From: an uncultured Peptococcaceae bacterium
GTDB taxonomy: Bacteria; Bacillota; Peptococcia; Peptococcales; Peptococcaceae
DNA length: 5,826 bases
Direction of reading: 5' to 3'
NCBI GenBank assembly: GCA_902496505.1
Contig: CABVBB010000163.1
Location: forward strand, 1-5,826
Positions within the stretch are counted from its first letter, which is position 1; each line of letters begins with the position of its first letter. Below, piece after piece: positions 1 through 4,966 of the stretch. A program made the position numbers and the translations under genes. The notes beneath the pieces were generated by a model. It was not told the DNA's origin. It saw only the letters and a list, made by a program, of their open reading frames with translations, and ran no database searches.

Positions 1-40
1 TTTGCGGAGGTGCCGTGATCGGCTGCGTAAGCTACGGGCC

Positions 41-211
41 TCAGGACGGTCGGCCGTCTGCTGGGGCTCTGGTGCAGGAGCAATGCCCCTTAGCGCCGGG
101 ACAGCCTGAGCAGCCGCCGGGACAGCCGCCTGCTTTGTTACTATAGATCATATGCCGGCTGGCGAGGATCAGTGCAAGCACAAGCAGGCCGCCGATGAGC
201 CAATTGACCAT
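41..211 (-). CDS. FeoB-associated Cys-rich membrane protein (56 aa)
   Basis: Small protein directly downstream of feoB. ATG at 211-209 is preceded by AAAGGAGTG at good spacing, and TGA is at 43-41. Residues 3-18 form one hydrophobic segment (WLIGGLLVLALILA), followed by R19 and H20. A short Gly/Cys-rich tail follows with cysteines at about positions 30, 34, 37, 44 and 46 (CPGGCSGCP, then HCSC). A single N-terminal span plus a compact Cys cluster beside feoB is the pattern of the FeoB-associated Cys-rich membrane protein family. The family's biochemical role is not firmly established; binding or passing on Fe(II), or helping assemble FeoB, is inferred from context. By the positive-inside rule the Cys tail would be cytoplasmic. 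It lies 31 bp after the feoB stop and is probably cotranscribed. A short GACGG-CCGA-CCGTC hairpin lies at its 3' end without a T-run, so no convincing terminator is visible in positions 1-40. Confidence 0.85.
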   Translation of the reverse strand: MVNWLIGGLLVLALILASRHMIYSNKAGGCPGGCSGCPGAKGHCSCTRAPADGRPS

Positions 212-242
212 AAAAATCACTCCTTTATGCAGGTGAATCGTA

Positions 243-2261
243 TTAGAGGAACAAACTGCCGATCTGATAGATCAAGAGCGCCACGATGTAGGCAAAGATC
301 GTCTGGTAGAGAATAGCTGCCCACGTCCATTTGGCGGACATCATCTCCCGGCGGATCGCGCCGATAGCGGCGAAGCACGGGGCGCAGAGCAGATTGAAGA
401 CCATGTAGGCAAAGGCGCTGAGCTGGGTGAAGGAGAGCGCGATCTGCTGCAAAAGCGCGGGATCGTCCTCTGCTGCTTCCCCGATGCCGTAAAGCACGGC
501 CAGCGTCGCGACGACGTTTTCCTTGGCCACCAGGCCGGTGACTGCACCCACGGCCGCCTGCCAGCTGCCAAAACCCAGCGGCGCAAAGAGCGGCGCGATG
601 ACGCGGCCGAGGGAAGCCAGGATGCTCTCTTCAGCATCGACCATTTGCAGAGACCAGCTGAAACTCTGCAAGAACCAGATCACCGCGCAGGAAACGAAAA
701 TGATGGTGCCTGCTTTGACGATGAAGGCCTTGGCCCGCTCCCACACGTGCAGGAGCACAGTCTTGGCGGTGGGCAGATGGTACTGCGGCAGCTCCATGAC
801 AAAGGGCGCCGGTTCGCCGGCAAAAGGCCGGGTGTGTTTGAGGAAAAGGCAGGAGAGGATGATCGCCGCAACGCCGATGAAGTACGCCGAGGGCGCCACC
901 CAAGTCGCGCCGGGAAAGAGCGCTCCCGCGAAGAGTGCAATGATGGGCAGCTTGGCGCCGCAGGGGATGAAGGTGGTGGTCATGATGGTCATGCGCCGAT
1001 CCCGTTCATTCTCAATGGTGCGAGTCGCCATGATGGCCGGTACGCCGCAGCCAGAACCGATGAGCATGGGGATGAAGGATTTGCCGGACAGGCCGAAGCG
1101 GCGGAAGATCCGATCCATGATGAAGGCGACGCGGGCCATGTAGCCGCAGTCCTCCAGGATGGAGAGGAAAAAGAAGAGCACCATCATCTGCGGTACGAAG
1201 CCCAAGACGGCGCCCACCCCGGCGATAATGCCGTCACAGATGAGCCCCACGAGCCAATCCGCTGTGCCCAGGCCCACGAGCCAATCATTGACCCAGCCCT
1301 GGAAACCGCTCACTAAAGTATCATTGGTGAAGTCGGTCAAAAAAGTGCCGACCGTCTGGATAGAGACATAGTAGACGAGCCACATGACGGCGGCGAAAAT
1401 CGGCAGCGCCAGGATACGATCAGTCACGACGCGGTCGATCTTATCCGATACGGTCATGACCTGGCCCTGGTGCTTTTTGGTCAGGCACTGGCTGATCATG
1501 CCGGTGATGTATTGATAGCGCTCGTTGGTCATGATGCTCTCAGCATCGTCGTCCAGCGCGCTCTCCAAAGCTTGGGTGAGTTCGGCGATGCGGCTGCGGT
1601 CTGCTTCGCTGAGGGCTATGGCGGCCTGCACTTTTTCGTCCCGCTCGAACAATTTGACCGCATACCAGCGCAGATGCCGGGGCTCTACCTGATTGGCTAT
1701 CACCTCAGCGATAGCGCTGAGCGTCTTTTCCACCTCAGGCGAAAATGTCTTGGGCGCGGCGGGTTTTGCGTTAGTTTTAGCTAACTCAATGGCCTCCTGC
1801 GCCAACCTCTGCAAGCCGCTGCCTTTAAGCGCGGACGTCTCGATCACCGGACAGCCCAATTCCGCCGAGAGTCTGCGGGTATCGATCTGATCGCCGTTTT
1901 TGGCTACGTTATCCATCATATTGAGCGCCACCACCACGGGTATGCCCACTTCCAAAAGCTGCGTGGTCAGATACAGATTGCGCTCCAGATTGGAGCCGTC
2001 GATGATATTGATGATAGCGTCGGGCCGCTCGTTGATCAGATATTCCCGCGTCACCACTTCTTCCAGGGTGTAGGGCGAGAGCGAATAAATGCCGGGCAAG
2101 TCCATCAGCAGACAGTCGCCGTGCTGCTTGAGTCTGCCCGCTTTTTTCTCCACCGTTACGCCAGGCCAGTTGCCCACATATTGGCTGCTGCCAGTTAGAT
2201 GGTTGAAGATGCTGGTCTTCCCGCAGTTGGGATTGCCAGCCAAAGCAATCGTCGTACTCAT
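243..2261 (-). CDS. feoB: Ferrous iron transporter FeoB
   Basis: Inner-membrane Fe(II) permease with an N-terminal G-protein domain (672 aa, in the usual range for Gram-positive FeoB). G1 GNPNCGKT is at residues 9-16, a switch I threonine lies in WPGVTVE (T36), G3 DLPG is at 54-57, G4 NMMD at 114-117, and a G5-like TSALKG at 142-147. Residues about 170-265 are the helical/GDI-like spacer. The membrane part starts near 282. It carries the Gate-type segments with IGSGCGVPAIMATR (401-414) and FIPCGAKLPI (431-440), two conserved cysteine motifs of the family, then GLVAKENVVATL (576-587) and a C-terminal NLLCAPCFAAIGAIRRE stretch before the last helix. The ATG at 2261 has GAGGAGG five bases upstream. 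It is third in a feoA-feoA-feoB operon and 63 bp from the preceding feoA. An operator-like inverted repeat lies just upstream and a second one inside codons 159-164. The gene appears intact. Confidence 0.98.
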   Translation of the reverse strand: MSTTIALAGNPNCGKTSIFNHLTGSSQYVGNWPGVTVEKKAGRLKQHGDCLLMDLPGIYSLSPYTLEEVVTREYLINERPDAIINIIDGSNLERNLYLTTQLLEVGIPVVVALNMMDNVAKNGDQIDTRRLSAELGCPVIETSALKGSGLQRLAQEAIELAKTNAKPAAPKTFSPEVEKTLSAIAEVIANQVEPRHLRWYAVKLFERDEKVQAAIALSEADRSRIAELTQALESALDDDAESIMTNERYQYITGMISQCLTKKHQGQVMTVSDKIDRVVTDRILALPIFAAVMWLVYYVSIQTVGTFLTDFTNDTLVSGFQGWVNDWLVGLGTADWLVGLICDGIIAGVGAVLGFVPQMMVLFFFLSILEDCGYMARVAFIMDRIFRRFGLSGKSFIPMLIGSGCGVPAIMATRTIENERDRRMTIMTTTFIPCGAKLPIIALFAGALFPGATWVAPSAYFIGVAAIILSCLFLKHTRPFAGEPAPFVMELPQYHLPTAKTVLLHVWERAKAFIVKAGTIIFVSCAVIWFLQSFSWSLQMVDAEESILASLGRVIAPLFAPLGFGSWQAAVGAVTGLVAKENVVATLAVLYGIGEAAEDDPALLQQIALSFTQLSAFAYMVFNLLCAPCFAAIGAIRREMMSAKWTWAAILYQTIFAYIVALLIYQIGSLFL
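1769..1786. promoter_or_regulatory. Intragenic operator-like inverted repeat within feoB
   Basis: Plus-strand GTTAG (1770-1774), six bases, CTAAC (1781-1785): a perfect five-base-arm repeat with the same six-base spacer as the sites around the feo promoter. It also shares the minus-strand TGAGTTAG flank. It falls in feoB codons 159-164, in the low-constraint linker after the G domain, and uses a TTA leucine codon. Whether a regulator binds here is inference. Confidence 0.45.
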
Positions 2262-2266
2262 ATTTT

Positions 2267-2273
2267 CCTCCTC
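2267..2273 (-). promoter_or_regulatory. feoB ribosome binding site
   Basis: GAGGAGG on the minus strand, five bases before the feoB ATG. It fixes the feoB start. It lies immediately downstream of the operator-like repeat at 2275-2292, so a protein or RNA hairpin there could affect feoB translation or transcription. Confidence 0.8.
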
Positions 2274-2274
2274 A

Positions 2275-2292
2275 CATTAGCAAAAACTAACT
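2275..2292. promoter_or_regulatory. Operator-like inverted repeat between feoA and feoB
   Basis: Plus-strand ATTAG-CAAAAA-CTAAC (2276-2291) matches the GTTAG-N6-CTAAC motif with one arm mismatch. It shares the downstream CTAACTCATG with the promoter-proximal site at 2811-2828. I see no good -35/-10 pair in this gap, so the site could act as a roadblock or as an extra looping site. As RNA the arms could form a five-pair hairpin with one G-U pair. Confidence 0.55.
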
Positions 2293-2324
2293 CATGCCCA
2301 GCTTTGCCGGATCTCTCTTTTTGG

Positions 2325-2552
2325 TCACTGCACGAGGATATTGGCGGCATCGCTCTTGCGCAGAGACAGTTCATACCCTCTCACCCGCACCTCGATGGGA
2401 TCGCCTAACGGCGCCACCTTGCGCACAAAGATCTCCACGCCCTTGGTGATGCCCATATCCATGATGCGGCGCTTGTGCGCGCCATCGCCGTTTAATTTCG
2501 CTACGATGGCTGTCTCACCGCATTTGATGTCTTTTAACGTCCTACCTTCCAT
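2325..2552 (-). CDS. feoA: FeoA family protein (distal, next to feoB)
   Basis: Small cytoplasmic SH3-like protein (75 aa) that works with FeoB in Fe(II) uptake; FeoA is thought to interact with FeoB and modulate its activity. It has the standard FeoA pattern: an N-terminal LKDIKCGETAIVAKLNG segment, then KRRIMDMGITKGVEIFVRK with the typical basic-plus-MG motif, then APLGDPIEVRVRGYELSLRK, and a closing ILV strand. Its length is typical. The ATG at 2552 is preceded by AGAGGAG at seven bases. It follows the other feoA by 18 bp and precedes feoB by 63 bp. Of the two copies this one is closer to the canonical FeoA sequence. Confidence 0.95.
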   Translation of the reverse strand: MEGRTLKDIKCGETAIVAKLNGDGAHKRRIMDMGITKGVEIFVRKVAPLGDPIEVRVRGYELSLRKSDAANILVQ

Positions 2553-2570
2553 TTGACTGCTCCTCTCTTT

Positions 2571-2786
2571 TTACGGCTGGACCAAGATGCGGCCTGCCAT
2601 TTTTTTGTCCAGGGCAATGCGGCTTTGCTTGACCCCCAGGATCATATTGCCGCCCATCTCCGAGATCACCGTCACCGTTTCGCCGATGACAAAACCGAGA
2701 CTGGCTAAAAACCGCTGCGTCTCATCCTTGCCTGTGATCTTGTGGATGTAAAAGGTTCCCCCTTTGTCAGCTGCTGACAATGGCAT
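2571..2786 (-). CDS. FeoA family protein (promoter-proximal copy)
   Basis: First gene of the feo operon, 71 aa. It has the FeoA/SH3-like fold pattern: an ITGKDETQRFLASLGFVIGETVTVISE segment (the LGF-GE turn corresponds to MG-GVE of canonical FeoA), then a GNMILGVKQSRIALDKKMAGRILV C-terminal half. It clearly differs from the following feoA, for example by carrying TQRFLASLGF in place of the KRRIMDMG motif. Tandem non-identical FeoA proteins are common in anaerobic Bacillota; the division of labour is not known from sequence. The ATG at 2786 has GGGAGGAGG upstream at about nine bases. The promoter and two operator-like repeats lie within about 80 bp upstream. The gene appears intact. Confidence 0.92.
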   Translation of the reverse strand: MPLSAADKGGTFYIHKITGKDETQRFLASLGFVIGETVTVISEMGGNMILGVKQSRIALDKKMAGRILVQP

Positions 2787-2810
2787 CGCACTGACCTCCT
2801 CCCGTTTAAT

Positions 2811-2828
2811 AGTTAGCCACTTCTAACT
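2811..2828. promoter_or_regulatory. Operator-like inverted repeat downstream of the feo promoter
   Basis: Perfect inverted repeat AGTTAG-CCACTT-CTAACT, six-base arms with a six-base spacer. It lies just after the expected transcription start and before the feoA ribosome binding site, a classic repressor position. The GTTAG/CTAAC half-sites resemble those of DtxR-family operators (consensus TTAGGTTAGSCTAACCTAA), but the spacing differs. Assignment to a DtxR/MntR-like or other metal regulator is inference. Confidence 0.65.
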
Positions 2829-2837
2829 CATGTTCAT

Positions 2838-2855
2838 AGTTTACTGTTGCTAACT
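2838..2855. promoter_or_regulatory. Operator-like inverted repeat overlapping the feo -10 region
   Basis: Plus-strand AGTTTA-CTGTTG-CTAACT: one arm is perfect and the other has two mismatches to the AGTTAG-N6-CTAACT motif. Its centre is 27 bp from that of the 2811-2828 site. It covers the -10 hexamer and part of the promoter spacer, so occupancy would block RNA polymerase. Confidence 0.5.
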
Positions 2856-2866
2856 TATTTTGTCAA
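2838..2866 (-). promoter_or_regulatory. Sigma-A-type promoter of the feo operon
   Basis: Minus strand: a perfect -35 TTGACA (2866-2861), a 17-base spacer, and -10 TAAACT (2843-2838, 4 of 6 to consensus). Expected start of transcription is near 2831. It reads toward feoA-feoA-feoB and sits after the terminator of the preceding transcription unit. Confidence 0.75.
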
Positions 2867-2896
2867 GTGGTACTTTGGTATTTTTTCTGCAGACAC

Positions 2897-2922
2897 AAAA
2901 AAACCTGCGGATTTTCCGCAGG
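2897..2922 (-). terminator. Intrinsic terminator after the TerD-domain gene
   Basis: Minus strand: CCTGCGGA-AAA-TCCGCAGG, a perfect eight-pair GC-rich stem with a three-base loop, followed directly by seven T residues. It ends the transcript coming from terD, and probably from the his operon, about 100 bp after the terD stop and just before the feo promoter. There is no T-run on the plus side, so it is one-directional. Positions 2923-3019 hold no gene that I can support. Confidence 0.9.
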
Positions 2923-3019
2923 CCAGGCTGTTGACAAAGGAAAAGCGAACCGCTGTCGGCGAAGTCCGCTCCAATCCACATAGCAGCCGAAACGCTGTGC
3001 CTCCTTCTGACAGGTCTTT

Positions 3020-4168
3020 TTACTTGCGGCCCTCCCGCCAGATGAAACCAAAACCATAGGCCTGATCCACTTCGCGGTGGCCCCTGAAGAATTTTTCCTC
3101 CCGGCGGACTTCCAACTCGCCGCTTGTGCCGGTGAGGCTGGCGATGACGCAGAATCGGTCGCGGTCATTGCGATTGTCAATTTTAATGACAATATCCGGC
3201 GAGCCTTGCTGCTTAAGCGTTACGGTTGCACCGGTATTTTTCCAGTTGGGCGTCCCTTCGTAAATATAGGCGAACACCACGGCGAAATCAAGAAGCTCTG
3301 GTTTGTAAAACCACATATTTTCACCGCCGCTGGCTGCGCCGGTACGATCGTCCTGGTCAAGCAGGATATAGGGCGGCTGATTGGCTGAACCAAAAGAATT
3401 GCCCAGGGCTTGAATGACGCTGGATCGACCGTCTTTGAGCCGATACATGCAGGCCAAATCAAGATCGATGGCGCTGCCGCCGCCTAAGATACCCTTGATG
3501 CCGCCTAGGCCCGACTGCCAGTTGAGATTGACATGAAGGGTACTGCTGTTTTTGCTCAAATTGATTTTATGGCTGTCGCCCTGCTTTTTCAGATTGACTG
3601 GGCTGGATGGGGCAGGGGCGGGCGCTTCCTGAACAGGCGGAGACTGCGGAGTCATTTCCTCACCGCCGAAATGGGCCAGCAGTGCGCTCAGGCCGCCGTT
3701 AAAGCCGCTGGCAACCACTGATAAGCGCCAATCGCCGTCTTTTAGATACAGTTCCCCTACAATGAGCGCCTTCTCCCGAGAAAATTGGCTGCCGTCAAAG
3801 GCAAATTTCGCCAGAGGCTTTTGGGAATCAGAAATAACCAGCAGCCCCTCCGTCAGCGCCTTCATGGTGGCGGAACCGTCTGCGGCCAGCGTTATGACCA
3901 GCTTATGAATAGAGGCTGGCAGGCGGTCCAGCTCAAAAGTGAGGGCGGTGCTTTTGGCATCTGTGCTCATGGTGATGGCGCCTTCTGGTGATGTTAATTG
4001 ATTGTAAAAAATAAAGTACCGATCATCGGAAAGCTTGTCCTGATGGTCGACGCCAAAACAGCTGACATCAATGGCGCTGCCGGCTAAAGCAGCGGATAGG
4101 GTGAGGGTAAAGCGATGCTCTGCGCTTAATTGGCTAAGTTTGATTTTCTGCCCTTTCTGCAAATCCAT
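3020..4168 (-). CDS. Two-domain TerD family protein (TerA-like)
   Basis: A 382-aa protein with no signal peptide or membrane span, so probably cytoplasmic. Residues 1-165 form one TerD-type domain, including AIDVSCFGVDHQDKLSDDRY (32-51), FYNQLTSPEGAI (54-65) and the strand GELYLKDGDWRLSVVASGF near its end. Residues about 172-192 are a Pro/Ala-rich linker. Residues 193-382 form a second, more TerA-like domain with AIDLDLACMYRLKDGR (233-248), a LLDQDDRTG acidic loop (269-277) and SGGENMWFYKP. Acidic loops of this kind bind Ca2+ in studied TerD proteins; the exact ligands here are inferred. The family is linked to tellurite and general stress resistance and to membrane-associated complexes, with no known enzyme activity. 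The ATG at 4168 has GGGGAG seven bases upstream. It lies 67 bp after hisE with no convincing promoter, so it may be read from the his operon. No other ter genes are in the window. Confidence 0.85.
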   Translation of the reverse strand: MDLQKGQKIKLSQLSAEHRFTLTLSAALAGSAIDVSCFGVDHQDKLSDDRYFIFYNQLTSPEGAITMSTDAKSTALTFELDRLPASIHKLVITLAADGSATMKALTEGLLVISDSQKPLAKFAFDGSQFSREKALIVGELYLKDGDWRLSVVASGFNGGLSALLAHFGGEEMTPQSPPVQEAPAPAPSSPVNLKKQGDSHKINLSKNSSTLHVNLNWQSGLGGIKGILGGGSAIDLDLACMYRLKDGRSSVIQALGNSFGSANQPPYILLDQDDRTGAASGGENMWFYKPELLDFAVVFAYIYEGTPNWKNTGATVTLKQQGSPDIVIKIDNRNDRDRFCVIASLTGTSGELEVRREEKFFRGHREVDQAYGFGFIWREGRK

Positions 4169-4216
4169 AAATAACTCCCCTTTTGGTACAAAACGCGGCC
4201 AGCTATCGGCCTATGT

Positions 4217-4226
4217 CATGATCATG
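4217..4226. repeat. CATGATCATG palindrome in the hisE-terD gap
   Basis: A perfect ten-base palindrome in the 67-bp gap between hisE and the TerD-domain gene. The same gap has two weak minus-strand hairpins: GGCC-GATAGCT-GGCC, and TTTTG-TAC-CAAAA just before the terD ribosome binding site. Neither is a convincing terminator. The palindrome could be an operator or chance. Confidence 0.25.
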
Positions 4227-4235
4227 CTAATCCTA

Positions 4236-4559
4236 TCAGCTGTCTTTATCCACCTGATGAAACGTTTTCAAATTGCCGATCTTTTGGCTGCGCCGTTCGA
4301 GCTCGTCGTTGACATCGTCCTGGGTGATGCCTTGCTCCACCATGAGCACCGTCAAATGGTACAAGAGATCGCTGATCTCGCCGATGGTGTCGCTTTTCAC
4401 ACCGTTTTTGGCGGCAATGATGACTTCCGAAGCCTCTTCGCCGCATTTTTTGAGGATCTTATCCAATCCCTGCTCGAACAAATAACAGGTGTAGGAGCCT
4501 TCCTCCTTCTGCGTCTGCCGTGCGCGGACGACCTCGTATAAATGATCCATGCCCTGCAT
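4236..4559 (-). CDS. hisE: Phosphoribosyl-ATP diphosphatase HisE
   Basis: Hydrolyses phosphoribosyl-ATP to phosphoribosyl-AMP and pyrophosphate, the second step of histidine synthesis; all-alpha MazG-like fold. The chosen start gives 107 aa, the usual HisE size. Diagnostic sequence: EGSYTCYLFEQGLDKILKK (20-38), GEEASEVIIAAKN (40-52) with the E41-E42-x-x-E45 metal-binding acid cluster, and GEISDLLYHLTVLM (60-73) with E61 and D64. A longer reading from an ATG at 4607 would add 16 residues (MFVSRETLLSKK...), but these are encoded by a parS palindrome, lack a ribosome binding site and are not family-like. The ATG at 4559 has GGAGGAG six bases upstream. It is separate from hisI, 74 bp away, with the two parS sites in between. 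The gene appears intact. Confidence 0.95.
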   Translation of the reverse strand: MQGMDHLYEVVRARQTQKEEGSYTCYLFEQGLDKILKKCGEEASEVIIAAKNGVKSDTIGEISDLLYHLTVLMVEQGITQDDVNDELERRSQKIGNLKTFHQVDKDS

Positions 4560-4565
4560 GCGTTT

Positions 4566-4572
4566 CTCCTCC
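4566..4572 (-). promoter_or_regulatory. hisE ribosome binding site
   Basis: GGAGGAG on the minus strand, six bases before the ATG at 4559. It decides between this start and the upstream ATG at 4607. Confidence 0.8.
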
Positions 4573-4586
4573 TTCTTAGACAAAAG

Positions 4587-4602
4587 TGTTTCACGTGAAA
4601 CA
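4587..4602. other. parS site (ParB/Spo0J binding palindrome), copy 1
   Basis: TGTTTCACGTGAAACA, a perfect 16-base palindrome identical to the widely conserved bacterial parS consensus (TGTTNCACGTGAAACA). ParB binds here, loads as a CTP-dependent clamp, and with ParA and SMC organises and segregates the origin region. It sits between hisI and hisE, 27 bp upstream of the hisE start. Confidence 0.93.
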
Positions 4603-4615
4603 AACATATTTTTGG

Positions 4616-4631
4616 TGTTTCACGTGAAACA
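4616..4631. other. parS site (ParB/Spo0J binding palindrome), copy 2
   Basis: A second identical TGTTTCACGTGAAACA, 29 bp centre to centre from copy 1 with a 13-base AT-rich spacer. It begins two bases after the hisI stop codon. Paired sites would make a strong ParB nucleation point, and as RNA each palindrome could fold into a hairpin in the his transcript. Confidence 0.93.
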
Positions 4632-4633
4632 TT

Positions 4634-4966
4634 TTATTTCTCTGCCCGCGTAAACTCGATGGCGTTAAAAAAGCAGCTCTTGGCGCCGGTATGGCAGGCG
4701 GGGCCGATCTGCTCTACTTGGATGAGCAGCGTATCGTCGTCACAGTCGCCGTAAATGGCGGTAATGGTCTGCGTGTGGCCGCTGGTGGCGCCTTTGTGCC
4801 ACAGTTCCTGCCGGGAGCGGCTGTAAAACCAGGTCTGGCCGGTCTCCAGCGTCTTTTGCAGACTTTCTTTGTTCATATAGGCCAGCATCAGCACCTCGCC
4901 TGTGGAGGCCTCCTGCACGATGGCCGGAATGAGCTCGCTTTTTTGAAAATATTTATCCAGCTCCAT
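4634..4966 (-). CDS. hisI: Phosphoribosyl-AMP cyclohydrolase HisI
   Basis: Opens the adenine ring of phosphoribosyl-AMP, the third step of histidine synthesis; a cytoplasmic Zn/Mg enzyme. The protein is 110 aa, the normal size for a stand-alone HisI. Seen: [10 protein letters not shown] (23-32), [22 protein letters not shown] (45-66), GDCDDDTLL (73-81) with Mg-binding-type aspartates D74, D76 and D78, and [12 protein letters not shown] (88-99). C75, C91 and C98 have the same spacing as the zinc cysteines of archaeal HisI. The ATG at 4966 overlaps the hisF stop by one base (TGATG), implying translational coupling, and has AAGGAGG eight bases upstream. A TTG one codon earlier is possible but spaced less well. 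HisE follows as a separate gene, so this is not the fused HisIE form. Confidence 0.95.
   Translation of the reverse strand: MELDKYFQKSELIPAIVQEASTGEVLMLAYMNKESLQKTLETGQTWFYSRSRQELWHKGATSGHTQTITAIYGDCDDDTLLIQVEQIGPACHTGAKSCFFNAIEFTRAEK

Noticed and set aside
44..58. Possible terminator hairpin (GACGG-CCGA-CCGTC on the minus strand) at the end of the Cys-rich gene
   Set aside because: Only five pairs, located within the coding end, and no T-run follows.
523..1316. Long plus-strand open frames (206 and 223 codons) opposite feoB
   Set aside because: They lie antisense to the highly conserved membrane part of feoB, have composition typical of antisense reading in GC-rich DNA, and show no recognisable domain.
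2193..2198. AGTTAG half-site in feoB near the start
   Set aside because: There is no CTAACT partner six bases away; the bases are explained by the conserved HLTG codons.
2863..3192. Minus-strand frame of 109 codons overlapping the end of terD
   Set aside because: It overlaps the conserved terD C-terminus in another frame and runs through the terminator hairpin; no family resemblance.
4071..4541. Plus-strand open frame of 156 codons
   Set aside because: It is antisense to the TerD-domain start and to hisE; its sequence is explained by those genes.
4397..4603. Minus-strand frame starting MFHVKH
   Set aside because: The start comes from the parS palindrome and the rest is hisE read in a wrong frame.
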